Counted from the first letter of the stretch, positions 17,191-26,694 are shown. The stretch is DNA of 64,000 bases from Thermasporomyces composti (GCF_003386795.1 NZ_QTUC01000001.1:1860001-1924000), one strand, 5' to 3'. Numbers and translations: made by a program. The notes: generated by a model from the sequence alone, not told the origin.

Positions 17191-18983
17191 GGCCACAAGC
17201 CCACGTCGACCCGACCGCGTCGCCGACCCTGGACGCGACGACCGGTGTCATCGCCGACCGTGCGCCCGCGACGCCCCGAGCGGTCCCCCAGGCGGCCCCT
17301 AGCACCGCCGTCACCGCTCCGGACCTCGTCGCGCCCGGTTGGTGGCGGGACGCGGTGATCTACCAGGTCTACGTGCGCAGCTTCCACGACGCCAACGGCG
17401 ACGGCATCGGGGACCTCGAAGGCGTGCGGGCCAAGCTGCCCTACCTCGCCTGGCTCGGCGTCGACGGGCTGTGGCTGAACCCGTTCTACCCCTCCCCCAA
17501 GCACGACCACGGCTACGACGTCGCCGACTACCTCGACGTCGACCCCGAGCACGGGACCCTGGAGTGCTTCGACCGGCTCGTCAGCGACGCGCACCGGCTC
17601 GGCATGCGGGTGATCATCGACATCGTGCCGAACCACTGCTCGATCGAGCACCCCTGGTTCAAGGCGGCGGTCGCGGCCGGCCCGGGCAGCCCTGAGCGGG
17701 AGCGGTTCCACTTCGCCGACGGCCGGGGCCCCAACGGCGAGCTACCGCCGAACAACTGGCGGTCGATCTTCGGCGGGCCCGCCTGGCAGCGGATCACCGA
17801 GCCCGACGGCTCGCCCGGCCAGTGGTACCTGCACACCTTCGCCCCCGAGCAGGCCGACTTCAACTGGCGGCACCCTGACGTCGCGGCCCACTTCGAGCAC
17901 GTCCTGCGCTTCTGGTTCGCGCGCGGCGTGGACGGCGTCCGGATCGACGTCGCGCACGGTCTGCACAAGCGCGCCGGGCTTCCGGACCACCAGGACGCCA
18001 TGGCGGACGAGCTGACCGGCAACCCGATCAACCCGTACGCCTGGAACCAGCCCGAGGTCCACGACGTGTGGCGGTCGTGGCGCCGGATCGCGGAGGAGTT
18101 CACCGCCGCGACCGGACGGGAGCGCGTGCTCATCGGTGAGGTCGGCGTGCTCGACCCCGACCAGCTGGCGCTCTACCAGCGGCCCGACGAGCTGCACCAG
18201 ACGTTCTTGTTCCCGTTCCTCCAGGCGGCGTGGGGTCACGCGGACCTTCGCGGCGTCATCGACAAGGCGCTCGACACCATCGCCCGGTCCGGCTCGGCCG
18301 TCACCTGGGTGCTGAACAACCACGACCAGCCCCGCGTGGTCACCCGGTACGCCGGCGGTATGCCCGGCGGCCACCCCGGTGACGTCGAGCTCGGCACCGC
18401 CCGGGCCCGGGCCGCCGCGCTGCTGATGCTGGCCCTCCCTGGGGCGGCGTACCTCTACCAGGGCGAGGAGCTCGGCCTGCCCGAGGTCGTGGACATTCCG
18501 GCCAGCCTGCGGACCGACCCCATGTTCCACCGCACCAAGGGCGCGCGCGCCGGCCGGGACGGCTGCCGGGTTCCGCTGCCGTGGGCGGGGACGGCCCCGA
18601 CACTCGGCTTCTCGGTGGCGGAGTCGGCCACTCCGTGGCTGGCCCAGCCGACGTGGTTCGCCGAGCTCGCGGTCGACCGGCAGCTGCTGGACCGCACCTC
18701 GATGCTCCACCTGTACCGCCAGGCGATCACCCTGCGGCGGACGGTGCCGGAGCTGTCGATGGACGCGTCCGGTCTGCGCTGGCTGCCCACCGAGGACGGC
18801 GTGCTCGCCTTCCTCCGGGGTGACCGGATCGCCTGCGTCGTCAACTGCTCCGACCGGCCCGTCGCGGTGCCTGTGCAGGGGGAGCTGCTGCTCGCCAGCC
18901 ACCCCGACGTCGACGAGAAGCTGCCGCCGAACAGCGCCGGATGGTGGCTGCTTCCGGAAAGGACGAACCGTGCTGACGCGTGA
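17130..18983 (+). CDS. GH13 alpha-glucosidase (oligosaccharide hydrolase)
   Basis: The enzyme hydrolyses alpha-glucosidic bonds of short malto- or isomalto-oligosaccharides, probably in the cytoplasm, since no signal peptide is seen. The 617-residue protein has the family start WWRDAVIYQVYVRSFHDANG near residue 71 and region I (VIIDIVPNH). The nucleophile is D273 in GVRIDVAH, the acid/base E337 in LIGEVGV and the transition-state stabiliser D399 in NNHDQPR. The first 70 residues (T/P/A-rich) are extra compared with most homologues. No internal in-frame start is evident, so the assigned start is uncertain. The 3' end overlaps the next gene by 14 bases. Confidence 0.88.
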   Translation: MPPKITPTTIGTSRVTTDQLRPQAHVDPTASPTLDATTGVIADRAPATPRAVPQAAPSTAVTAPDLVAPGWWRDAVIYQVYVRSFHDANGDGIGDLEGVRAKLPYLAWLGVDGLWLNPFYPSPKHDHGYDVADYLDVDPEHGTLECFDRLVSDAHRLGMRVIIDIVPNHCSIEHPWFKAAVAAGPGSPERERFHFADGRGPNGELPPNNWRSIFGGPAWQRITEPDGSPGQWYLHTFAPEQADFNWRHPDVAAHFEHVLRFWFARGVDGVRIDVAHGLHKRAGLPDHQDAMADELTGNPINPYAWNQPEVHDVWRSWRRIAEEFTAATGRERVLIGEVGVLDPDQLALYQRPDELHQTFLFPFLQAAWGHADLRGVIDKALDTIARSGSAVTWVLNNHDQPRVVTRYAGGMPGGHPGDVELGTARARAAALLMLALPGAAYLYQGEELGLPEVVDIPASLRTDPMFHRTKGARAGRDGCRVPLPWAGTAPTLGFSVAESATPWLAQPTWFAELAVDRQLLDRTSMLHLYRQAITLRRTVPELSMDASGLRWLPTEDGVLAFLRGDRIACVVNCSDRPVAVPVQGELLLASHPDVDEKLPPNSAGWWLLPERTNRADA

Positions 18984-19470
18984 CGGGGTGGAGACGCTCG
19001 ACCCGGGCGAGTGCCTGCGCCTGCTCAGGCAGACGTCCATCGGTCGCGTCGCCTTGACGGATCAGGCTCTCCCGACCGTCGAGCCGGCACGCTTCGCGCT
19101 GGTGGACGACTGCATCGTCATTCGGGCGGGTATCGGCTCCGCCCTCGCCGTCGCGGCCCAGGGCACGGTCGTGGGCTTCTGCGCCGACGAGGTGGCGGCC
19201 GACCCCGACCACGGCGGGTGGACCGTGTCCGCCGTCGGTGTGGTCGAGGTGGTGACCGACGACGAGGAGATCTCCCGCCTGTCGAAGCTGCCCTTGCGCT
19301 GCTGGCTCCCGGGTGAGGACTGCGTGTTCGTCCGGATCCGTCCCGAGGTGCTCAAGGGCGTGCGGGTCGCCCCTCGGAACAGACGACCGAGCGCTCCTCG
19401 TGAGGAGCCTCGGGAGCAGACAGGGGAAGCGGCCGACACGTTCCCGTGCGACGAGGCGGCCACCGCCTGA
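18970..19470 (+). CDS. Pyridoxamine 5'-phosphate oxidase-like flavin-binding protein
   Basis: A GTG at 18970 has GGAAAGGA seven bases upstream, inside the end of the GH13 gene. The 166-residue protein has the split-barrel start LDPGECLRLLRQTSIGRVAL, then PTVEPARFALVDDCIVIRAG and VVGFCADEV. Actinobacterial members of this group bind FMN or F420-like flavins. The last 40 residues are charged and probably disordered. Co-translation with the glucosidase is likely from the overlap, but a shared pathway is not obvious. Confidence 0.75.
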   Translation: MLTRDGVETLDPGECLRLLRQTSIGRVALTDQALPTVEPARFALVDDCIVIRAGIGSALAVAAQGTVVGFCADEVAADPDHGGWTVSAVGVVEVVTDDEEISRLSKLPLRCWLPGEDCVFVRIRPEVLKGVRVAPRNRRPSAPREEPREQTGEAADTFPCDEAATA

Positions 19471-19500
19471 ACGGCGAGGTCACGACGTCTCCGTGCGGCC

Positions 19501-19528
19501 GTGCCCTGGCCGTATCCGGCCAGGGCAC
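19501..19528 (+). terminator. Strong hairpin terminator
   Basis: GTGCCCTGGCC (19501-19511) pairs perfectly with GGCCAGGGCAC (19518-19528) around a 6-base loop, 31 bases after the PNPOx-like stop. It lacks a T tract. The 11-bp GC-rich stem is the usual actinobacterial terminator style. Confidence 0.7.
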
Positions 19529-19678
19529 CTGCCGTTCAGACATCGGACCCGGTCCGATTCCGGCCCCGGAACCTCCCGAAAAAGTCTCTCCTGCACCGTT
19601 GGTTCCGCCAGGATGATCAAAGCTCCGCGCCCGCCCGGCCCGGAGCGCTTCGGACCGTCCTTGGGAGGGACCACACAG

Positions 19679-20650
19679 ATGAAGCTGCGGAGAGCACTGG
19701 CCGCCACCACGCTGCTCGCGTCGGGGGGTGCCATCGCCCTGGCGGCGCCAGCCAACGCCGATCTGGTCACCCGCTGTGTCGGGGAAGGCGGAGCCGTGAC
19801 CGTTCCCGGTGACCTCGTCGTCCCCGCTGGCAAGACCTGCTGGCTGGACGGGACCACCGTGGAGGGCAATGTTCGCGTGCAGGCGGGTGCCGACCTGATC
19901 GTGACCGGCGGGACCCTCAAGGGCTCGGTGGTGGTGAACGAGAACGCCTACTTCGACGCCACCGACACCACGATCACGGGTCCGATCCGCGCGAAGAACG
20001 CGTTCGGCACCTACCTCGACAGCAGCGAGGTCGGTGGCGCGGTGAACGCGAGCGCCGACGAGGGCAGCCCGTACGAGGGATTCATCTACGTCGTCGGCTC
20101 GGAGGTCGCTGGAAAGGTCCAGGCGAGCGTCCCGGGCGAGGTGCTGTTCGACGGCGCCACCATCGGCGGTGCGGTGGTCACCGACGGCACCCGCTACACC
20201 GACATCTACGACTCGACGCTGAACAAGGCGCTCACCGTCACCAACAACCCCGACGGTGCGGTGTTCTGCGAGAGCGAGATCTACGGGTCCGCGAGCTACA
20301 GCGGGAACTCCTACATCCTGCAGATCGGCGCGAACGGCCCCGTCACGACCTGCGAGGGCGCCAGCTACTGGGACAAGAACCTCGACATCTCCAACAACAC
20401 CGCCACGATCGTGGTGAGCAACAACATCATCCGCGGCAACCTCTCGGGTGAGGGCAACGACCCAGCTCCCACGGGTGAGAACAACCGCGTCCGTGGCACC
20501 GTCTCCGGACAGTTCGTCGACCTGCCCGCTCCGGCCGCGCTGCGCGCGTCGGCCCCGCAGGACCGTGCCGCCGAGCTCGCGGCGAAGGCGGCGGAGCGTC
20601 GTGCGGACGCGCAGGCCGAGGCCGAGGCGGCGGGCGACGCGAAGCTCTGA
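19679..20650 (+). CDS. Secreted repetitive beta-structure protein
   Basis: The 323-residue product starts MKLRRALAATTLLASGGAIA with a Sec signal peptide cleaved near APANA (residue 27). GGAGGG lies nine bases before the ATG. The body repeats short strands that end in G or N: GDLVVPAGKTCWLDGTTVEG, GNVRVQAGADLIVTGGTLKG, then SVVVNENAYFDATDTTITG and GPIRAKNAFG. This suggests a right-handed beta-helix or bactofilin-like polymerising fold. Two cysteine pairs could form disulfides. The last 50 residues form an alanine/glutamate-rich charged helix. No catalytic motif is seen; a surface or matrix role is an inference. Confidence 0.75.
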   Translation: MKLRRALAATTLLASGGAIALAAPANADLVTRCVGEGGAVTVPGDLVVPAGKTCWLDGTTVEGNVRVQAGADLIVTGGTLKGSVVVNENAYFDATDTTITGPIRAKNAFGTYLDSSEVGGAVNASADEGSPYEGFIYVVGSEVAGKVQASVPGEVLFDGATIGGAVVTDGTRYTDIYDSTLNKALTVTNNPDGAVFCESEIYGSASYSGNSYILQIGANGPVTTCEGASYWDKNLDISNNTATIVVSNNIIRGNLSGEGNDPAPTGENNRVRGTVSGQFVDLPAPAALRASAPQDRAAELAAKAAERRADAQAEAEAAGDAKL

Positions 20651-20690
20651 TCCGTCGACAGGTGGCCCCAGCCACCAGGCGGTCTCCGTG

Positions 20691-20744
20691 GGCGGAGGAG
20701 CTGGAACCGCGAGCGCGGGCCCGGCTCCTCCGCCCCTTTCGTTT
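20691..20744 (+). terminator. Hairpin terminator with short T-rich tail
   Basis: GGCGGAGGAGC (20691-20701) pairs with GCTCCTCCGCC (20724-20734), followed by CCTTTCGTTT. It lies 40 bases after the stop of the secreted repeat protein and is a good rho-independent candidate. Confidence 0.7.
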
Positions 20745-21046
20745 GCCTGCTCCTCGCCCCACGTCTCGCGCTGACACGCTGTCCCAGCGCACCAGCGAGT
20801 CGTCCTGGACGCCGACGGGCACACTCCAGGCTTTGTCATCCCTCCCGAGTCGGAACAAGCAGCGCTCGATCCGGCCACGATCACCAACTCGTGGCCCCAC
20901 CGGCCGCCGCGCTCTGACGTCCCACAAGAACGTTTCCCAGACGAACGGGCCGGTTCACGGACGTGAAGTGCCGTTGACGGGCTCGCCGTCCCTCATGACG
21001 CTCACGGCACACCACGGGAGCCCTTGAGCGAAAGGCGATCCGGGAC
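20745..21046. other. Intergenic region upstream of the secreted protein pair
   Basis: About 300 bases without a supported gene. TTGACGGGC near 20973 could be a -35 element for the gene at 21047, but no good -10 follows at the right distance. Confidence 0.35.
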
Positions 21047-22042
21047 ATGCGTCGACGGCTGTTCGTGTCCGCCGCAGCGGCCCTCCCTCTCGCCATCCCT
21101 CTCGCCGGCCTTCTGACCAGCACTGCCGTCACCCCAGCTCACGCGACCGGCGGGCGGCACCTGTTCGACGACCGCCGGTTCGAGCACGGCTTCCACCTCA
21201 TGCCGGTCGTGCCGAGCGATGTGCCGCGCACCGTGCTCGACTTCGGTCGTCCTGGCGGCACGCCACGCTGGCGGCTGGCCGAGTGGTGGACCAGACACAG
21301 CATCGCGGACAGTCCGGTGCGCCAGTATCAGGCCGGCTCGGTGCCAGGGCTGACGTTCGCCGGAGTCGGCTACGAGAGCCCGGCCAAGCGGGTGATCCGT
21401 GGCGAGAACGGTGACCTGTGGCTGGAGGCGATGGCGAGCGCGGAGTACGAGCGTCCCCACCAAGCGGGCGAACCTTGGCCTCACCTGCTCATCGAACAGG
21501 TGTGGGGTGTCGAGGGGGTCCGCCTGGTCGACCTGGCCCAGCTCCGGTTCGGTCTCAGCGTCCGCGTTCCCCGCGTGGTCAACCGGATGACCCCGGACAC
21601 CTACGATCCGAGCCTGCACGCCGCCCAGGTGACCGCCTACTTCACCGTCCAGAACCGTGACGTCGACTCGCCCGACTACGGGAGCCTGGTGTGGTTCGGC
21701 GTGCCGGTGTTCGACAACCGTTACGAGATTCCGCCCGCCTACTACGCCGAGGACTCCGGCCACACGGGGCAGACGAACCAGTTCATCGCCACGATGCCCG
21801 GGTCGGCCTTCTGGCGTCGCGGCGTCGGCGACGGTCGATGGCACACCTGCTCGGCGGACCTGGTGCCGTTCATGCATCACGCCTTCGCCGTCGCCCAGGA
21901 GCGCGGCTACCTCCCCCACACGCGACTGGACCAGCTGAGGATCACGACGTTCAACCTCGGCTGGGAGCTCCCGGGCACGTTCGACGTCGCCCTCCACCTT
22001 CGACCACCCCGCGCGATCGCGGTCTTCGATCCCGGCACCTGA
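21047..22042 (+). CDS. Secreted protein of unknown function, possibly glycan-binding
   Basis: The 331-residue product has a Sec signal peptide (MRRRLFVSAAAALPLAIPLA ... VTPAHA, cleavage near residue 33). The mature part is rich in aromatic residues and beta-type segments: HLFDDRRFEHGFHLMPVVPS, TPRWRLAEWWTRHS, GSLVWFGVPVFDNRYEIPPA and TTFNLGWELPGTFDVALHLR. The pattern suggests a jelly-roll carbohydrate-active or carbohydrate-binding fold, but I cannot match it to a named family. It lies 66 bases before a larger secreted gene on the same strand, so the two are probably co-expressed. Confidence 0.7.
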   Translation: MRRRLFVSAAAALPLAIPLAGLLTSTAVTPAHATGGRHLFDDRRFEHGFHLMPVVPSDVPRTVLDFGRPGGTPRWRLAEWWTRHSIADSPVRQYQAGSVPGLTFAGVGYESPAKRVIRGENGDLWLEAMASAEYERPHQAGEPWPHLLIEQVWGVEGVRLVDLAQLRFGLSVRVPRVVNRMTPDTYDPSLHAAQVTAYFTVQNRDVDSPDYGSLVWFGVPVFDNRYEIPPAYYAEDSGHTGQTNQFIATMPGSAFWRRGVGDGRWHTCSADLVPFMHHAFAVAQERGYLPHTRLDQLRITTFNLGWELPGTFDVALHLRPPRAIAVFDPGT

Positions 22043-22108
22043 GCCGTCCTGGGTGCCTGGCCAGACCACCTGTCCGTCCGGAAAGCTCGCTCAGGAAGGT
22101 CACCAGCC

Positions 22109-25100
22109 ATGACCGAGCACCGACAGTCCTCCTCGCGGTTCCAGCCGACCCGACGCCGCGTGCTGCACTGGTCCGGTGTGGGCGCGGTGGCCGTGCTCGT
22201 CAACGGCTTCTTCACCAGTCCCGCGCTCGCCTCGTCGGCGACCACGGCGACGACGGCGCGGGCGAGGCACGGGCTTTCGGCCGACAGCGGGTGGGAGTTC
22301 GACCCCGCGCTTGGCCTCTTCGTCCAACCAGCGGTGTCCACGGGCACCGCGATCTCGTGGGACTTCGACACCGATGGCGACACCGAGGGCTGGCAGGCCG
22401 CCAATGGCGTGGCGCCCCTCGAGGTCGCCGACGGCGTCCTGCGGGTGACCGTGACCGGATTCGACCCCTACTTCTTCGCGCCGCCAGTCGAGCTGGCCGG
22501 GCAGCGGGACCGGCTCCTGCGGATCCGGGCGAGGGGCACTGGGGCGGACCGCCTTGGCCTGTACTTCGCCACCGTGGAGTCGCCCACGCTGGCGGAGGAC
22601 AAGAACATCCGGATCGACCTGCCGATGGACGGGGAGTTCCACGAGCTGACCCTCGACCTGGGCGCCCTCAACCAGCACTGGCGCGACGGAACCGTCACCA
22701 CCATCCGACTCGACGTCGAACCCGCCGCGAGCGAGGGGGCGGTGCTGGAGATCGACTGGCTGCGGGTCGAGCAGCTCGGGCCGCGGCTCGCCGCCAGCAT
22801 CCCGGGTGTCTCGCGGGGCTCGGTTCGGCCGGGTGAGAGCCTCGACCTGTCGACAACGGTGAGCAACGTGGGTGGCGACGCCGCTGCGGCGTTCCCCGTC
22901 CACCTCACGCTTCCGGACGGCGTGGAGCTGACCGAGGGCGACCTCGAGACGTCGCTGCCCTCCCTGGCGCCCGGTGACGAGGCGGCGTTGCGCTGGACCG
23001 CGCGGGTCACGACGGCGACGCCAGGCACCGCGACGATCGAGCTGCGGGCACCCGACGCGCCCTTCCAGTTCGGCGCGCTCATCCCCGCCGTTCCCGACGC
23101 GGACCTCGCCGACCACTGGTCGGCCCACGGTGTCAAGGTCTTCCGGGACGAGGCCGGCCACGTCCACCTGCAGAACCCGACGGTCAGGCTCGTGCTGCTC
23201 GAGGGCCCGTCTGGCTACTCGCAAGGACGCATTGACATCCGTGCGCACAAGCGCTGGCGTTCGCTCGCCACGAGCCAGCCTCTGACCTGGGTCCTGGCGC
23301 GAGGAACAACGGGTCCGGAGCTGCTGCCCGTCGTTCCCGACCACGCGACGCTGCGCCGGGGCGATCCGGCGTCGGTCCTCCTCACCGGTCGGGTGCGTGA
23401 CAGCGCCGGCACGACCTGGAGCGTGCGACTGACCTACCAGCTCGGGGGCGACGACGCGTTCGTGCGCACCTCGTACGAGGTGACCCCGGACCGTGACAGC
23501 GACCTGCTCGCCTTCCGCGCGGCGTCCCTGACCGCAGGGGAGCGCAGCTTCGGCGGGGAGCAGGACATGGCGCTCTTCCCGGGTTTGGAGTGGCTGGTCG
23601 CCGGTGAGCGGTCGTCGAGCACGCTCGACGCCGACCCGCCGCACAACCTGCGTCCGACACCACACCCGCTCAAGGTGACCGTCCCCCTGATGGCGGTCGT
23701 CAAGGACGGCGCTCTGGTCTCGTTGCAGTGGGACACCAACCAGACCTGGGACGGGGTCCGTCGCCACCCCACGCCCCGGTTCGCCTCCCCCAACTGGATC
23801 GACGGGCAGGACAACCACGCCTTGACGCTGTTCGTGCCCGACGTGCCCGACTTCGTGGACGAGAACGCAGGCTGGGCCACCGCGACGCCCTACCGCGCGG
23901 CGGCTGGACGCACCCTCCGCGTCGAGGCGGAGATCGTGGCGGAGGCGACCGGTGACGTGCTCCGGGCGGTCGAGCACTGGTACGCCGTCCACGGCCTCCC
24001 CGCGCCGGCCGAGAAGCCGTTCTCGTGGGAGGAGGAGCTCGCGCTCGTCCGTCACGCCTACGTCACGTCGTACTGGGTGCCGGAGGTCAAGGGCTGGCCG
24101 CACGTCTACGGGTGGGAGCCGAAGCCGTTCGTTCCGCTCGCCGCCGTCCTCCAGATCGCCGGGCTGCTCGCCGCCGACCCGGACGAGCGCGCCGCTGCCT
24201 TCGGGCGGGTGCGGGAGTTCGTCGACAACGTGCTCGAGGTGAACGGCCCAGACGCGCTCGGCGACCTCGACGGCGCGCACATCACGATGTTCCACGCGCC
24301 GTTCTACCTCGGTCACCTCGAGGCCGCCCTGCCACGCTGGCGCGAGCAGATGGCGGAGCTCCGGGCGACCCAATGGGAGGACGGGAGCTGGCGTTTCGAC
24401 CCCGGCGACGACCCGGCGCGGCAGCGTCTCGGGGAGCCCGGCGCGGAGGGATCCGGCCTCACCGCCACCCCGGCCCAGCGGCTGCTGCGCTACGCCCGGC
24501 TCACCGGTGACCCGGACGCGTTGGACGCCGGCATGCGCGCCGTCGCCTACCTGGAGAAGTTCGCGGTGCCTCGCGCGGCGCAGACCTGGGAGGTTCCGGT
24601 GCACACGCCGGACGTGCTCGCCTCCGCGTACGGGGTGGGCGCCTTCACCGAGGCCTACCGGCTCACCGGGCGTACGACCTACCTCCGCCGCGCGGAGTAC
24701 TGGGCTCGCACCGGCCTGCCCTTCCTCTACGCGTGGTCTGACCCGGAGCGGCCGATGCTTCCCTACGGGTCGATCCCCGTCTTCGGGGCGACGGCGTTCG
24801 TGCTCCCGTGGTTCGGTCGCGTGGTCCAGTGGAACGGCCTCGTCTACGCCTATTTCCTCCTCGAGCTCGTCGACGCCGGTGGCCGCCAGGTTCGTTTCCC
24901 GTGGCGGCAGGTCGCCGAGGGCATCGTGGTCAGCGCCATGCACCAGCAGCGAACGGCGGAACCGGCTAAGGGCGGCTATCCCGACGTGTGGGAGCTCCGC
25001 GAGAACGTCCCGATCAAGAACGTCGACATCAACCCCGAGGGCCTCGCCAAGCCGGCGATCATGCTCCTGGGCCATCCGGTCGACGTGCAGACCGTCCTGC

Positions 25101-25393
25101 TCCGCCACGGCCGGGACGTCGCCCGGCTCAGTACCGCCGCGGCGGTGTCCGAGGCTGCCTGGACAGGCAAGCGTCTGATGGCGACGCTGCGCTTCCACGA
25201 CGGCGCGACGACCCAGCTCATGCTCGTCGGCGTTCCGACCCCTCGTGGCGTGAGCGTCGACGGCCGTTCCCTGCCGCTCGTGGACTCGCTGGACGCCGAG
25301 GGCGTGGCGGAGGGATGGAAGCGGCTGGACGACGGGACAGTCCTGGCCAAGCTTCGTCACCGGAGCCGGTCGAGCCTCGAGATCCTCTCCTGA
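22109..25393 (+). CDS. Large secreted multidomain protein, probable glycan-processing enzyme
   Basis: The 1094-residue protein starts with a Tat-like signal (TRRRVLHWSGVGAVAVLVNG, then ASSATT). A carbohydrate-binding-like beta domain lies at about 75-235 (ISWDFDTDGDTEGWQAANGV ... IDWLRVEQLG). A CARDB/NEW3-type domain lies at about 240-325 (GSVRPGESLDLSTTVSNVGG). A long beta region spans about 340-620 (VRLVLLEGPSGYSQGRIDIR, SLQWDTNQTWDG). A helical part at about 640-960 has repeats such as FVPLAAVLQIAGLLAADPDE, LLRYARLTGDPDALDAGMRA and YLEKFAVPRAAQTWEVPVHT, which look like an alpha/alpha toroid. A beta domain closes the protein. Toroid plus beta-sandwich is the plan of many polysaccharide lyases and glycoside hydrolases. 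No family can be named and the catalytic residues are unknown. Confidence 0.72.
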   Translation: MTEHRQSSSRFQPTRRRVLHWSGVGAVAVLVNGFFTSPALASSATTATTARARHGLSADSGWEFDPALGLFVQPAVSTGTAISWDFDTDGDTEGWQAANGVAPLEVADGVLRVTVTGFDPYFFAPPVELAGQRDRLLRIRARGTGADRLGLYFATVESPTLAEDKNIRIDLPMDGEFHELTLDLGALNQHWRDGTVTTIRLDVEPAASEGAVLEIDWLRVEQLGPRLAASIPGVSRGSVRPGESLDLSTTVSNVGGDAAAAFPVHLTLPDGVELTEGDLETSLPSLAPGDEAALRWTARVTTATPGTATIELRAPDAPFQFGALIPAVPDADLADHWSAHGVKVFRDEAGHVHLQNPTVRLVLLEGPSGYSQGRIDIRAHKRWRSLATSQPLTWVLARGTTGPELLPVVPDHATLRRGDPASVLLTGRVRDSAGTTWSVRLTYQLGGDDAFVRTSYEVTPDRDSDLLAFRAASLTAGERSFGGEQDMALFPGLEWLVAGERSSSTLDADPPHNLRPTPHPLKVTVPLMAVVKDGALVSLQWDTNQTWDGVRRHPTPRFASPNWIDGQDNHALTLFVPDVPDFVDENAGWATATPYRAAAGRTLRVEAEIVAEATGDVLRAVEHWYAVHGLPAPAEKPFSWEEELALVRHAYVTSYWVPEVKGWPHVYGWEPKPFVPLAAVLQIAGLLAADPDERAAAFGRVREFVDNVLEVNGPDALGDLDGAHITMFHAPFYLGHLEAALPRWREQMAELRATQWEDGSWRFDPGDDPARQRLGEPGAEGSGLTATPAQRLLRYARLTGDPDALDAGMRAVAYLEKFAVPRAAQTWEVPVHTPDVLASAYGVGAFTEAYRLTGRTTYLRRAEYWARTGLPFLYAWSDPERPMLPYGSIPVFGATAFVLPWFGRVVQWNGLVYAYFLLELVDAGGRQVRFPWRQVAEGIVVSAMHQQRTAEPAKGGYPDVWELRENVPIKNVDINPEGLAKPAIMLLGHPVDVQTVLLRHGRDVARLSTAAAVSEAAWTGKRLMATLRFHDGATTQLMLVGVPTPRGVSVDGRSLPLVDSLDAEGVAEGWKRLDDGTVLAKLRHRSRSSLEILS

Positions 25394-25439
25394 GCCGCGC
25401 CACCGGCCAGCCCTCGTCGGGCCGTCGTCCGCACGTGTC

Positions 25440-25470
25440 ACAGATCGCCGCCGGACGGCGTCCCCTCTGT
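25440..25470. terminator. Hairpin downstream of the secreted pair
   Basis: Outer arms ACAGA and TCTGT enclose inner arms CGCCG and CGGCG, giving an interrupted stem 47 bases after the stop of the large secreted gene. It could terminate that transcript or sit in the leader of the next gene. Confidence 0.35.
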
Positions 25471-25572
25471 GGGTCCCCTTTGGGCCCCTGAGGGAGTGCC
25501 GATCTTTCGCCCGTCCCGCGTAGCGTGAAGGCGTCGCGTGGGCCGGTCCGGGATGGGAGGCGGCCGGAACCG

Positions 25573-26694
25573 ATGAAGGCGGTGGTTGTCGGCGGCGGCA
25601 TCGGCGGGCTGGCCGCGGCGGTGGCTTTGGAGCGGCGCGGCTGGGAGGTCGAGATCCTCGAGCAGGCGGCCGAGCTCACCGCCGTGGGGGCGGGCCTCTC
25701 GCTCTGGCCGAACGCCGTGCGGGCCTTGGACCGTCTCGGGCTTGGCGAGGTCGTCCGTCAGCGGGCGCTGCTCGGCGTGCGAGGTGGCATCCAGGACACC
25801 TCGGGCCGGTGGCTGGCCCGAACGGACACCGACGAGCTCGAACGCCGGTTCGGCACGGCCGCCGTGGTGCACCGCGCCGACCTCGTCGAGGCTTTGCGCG
25901 CGGCGCTCTCCGCGGCGTCGCTGCGGACCGGCGTCACAGTTCACGCGGCACATCCGGACGGCACCGTCCTCCACTCCGCAGGCTCCTCCTCGGGGGACCT
26001 CGTCGTGGGCGCGGACGGCGTGCGTAGCGTGGTGCGGCAGTCCGTCTGGCCGCACGCCCCGGCTCCCCGCTACGTCGGCTACAGTGCCTGGCGCATGCTC
26101 ACCCGGCCGATGGCGGTCGACGAAGCCGTCGAGACGTGGGGTCGCGGCGAGCGTTTCGGGTACGCGCCGCTGTCGGACGGTCGCGTCTACTGCTTCGCGG
26201 TCGCGAACGCTCGGGAGGGTGCCGCGCATGGCGGTCTGGCGGAGCTGCGTCGCCGCTTCGGCGGCTGGCACGAGCCGATCCCCGCGCTGCTCGACGCGGT
26301 CGACGACAGCGACCTCCTCTACCACGACATCTACGACCTGCCGCCGCTGTCCTCCTACGTATCCGGGAGGGTGGTCCTCCTCGGCGACGCGGCGCACGCG
26401 ATGACGCCGGACCTCGGCCAGGGCGCGTGCCAGGCGCTGGAGGACGCCGTGGTGCTCGGCGACTGTCTCGACCTGGAACGCCCGGCTGCGGGGGACGTCG
26501 AGCACGCCATGGTGGCCTACGACGAGGCGCGGCGTCCCCGCGCGCAGACGATCGCCCGTCGGTCCCGTCAGGTCGGGGCCGTGGCGCAATGGTCGGCACG
26601 CCCTGCGGTGCTTCTGCGCAACACCGCCCTGCGCCTCTTGCCCCGTTCGGTGTTCGCTCGGTCGCAGGCGCCTGTCCTGTCCTGGCCTGGCTGA
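25573..26694 (+). CDS. FAD-dependent monooxygenase (aromatic hydroxylase type)
   Basis: A 373-residue single-component flavoprotein hydroxylase. The dinucleotide-binding motif VVVGGGIGGLAAAVALERRG is at the N-terminus, with E31 (EILEQ) for the ribose. The DG motif is GDLVVGADGVRSVVR and the second FAD motif is GRVVLLGDAAHAMTPDLGQG. The ATG at 25573 has GGGAGG about 12 bases upstream. Members hydroxylate aromatic acids or tailor secondary metabolites using NAD(P)H. The substrate is not assignable, and the neighbours suggest neither an aromatic pathway nor a biosynthetic cluster. Confidence 0.87.
   Translation: MKAVVVGGGIGGLAAAVALERRGWEVEILEQAAELTAVGAGLSLWPNAVRALDRLGLGEVVRQRALLGVRGGIQDTSGRWLARTDTDELERRFGTAAVVHRADLVEALRAALSAASLRTGVTVHAAHPDGTVLHSAGSSSGDLVVGADGVRSVVRQSVWPHAPAPRYVGYSAWRMLTRPMAVDEAVETWGRGERFGYAPLSDGRVYCFAVANAREGAAHGGLAELRRRFGGWHEPIPALLDAVDDSDLLYHDIYDLPPLSSYVSGRVVLLGDAAHAMTPDLGQGACQALEDAVVLGDCLDLERPAAGDVEHAMVAYDEARRPRAQTIARRSRQVGAVAQWSARPAVLLRNTALRLLPRSVFARSQAPVLSWPG

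Noticed and set aside
22100-25441. 1113-codon open frame on the minus strand opposite the large secreted gene
   Set aside because: It is a mirror frame caused by GC-rich third positions. The plus strand has a signal peptide, ribosome binding site and domain structure; the minus frame is rich in R, H, V and E without motifs.
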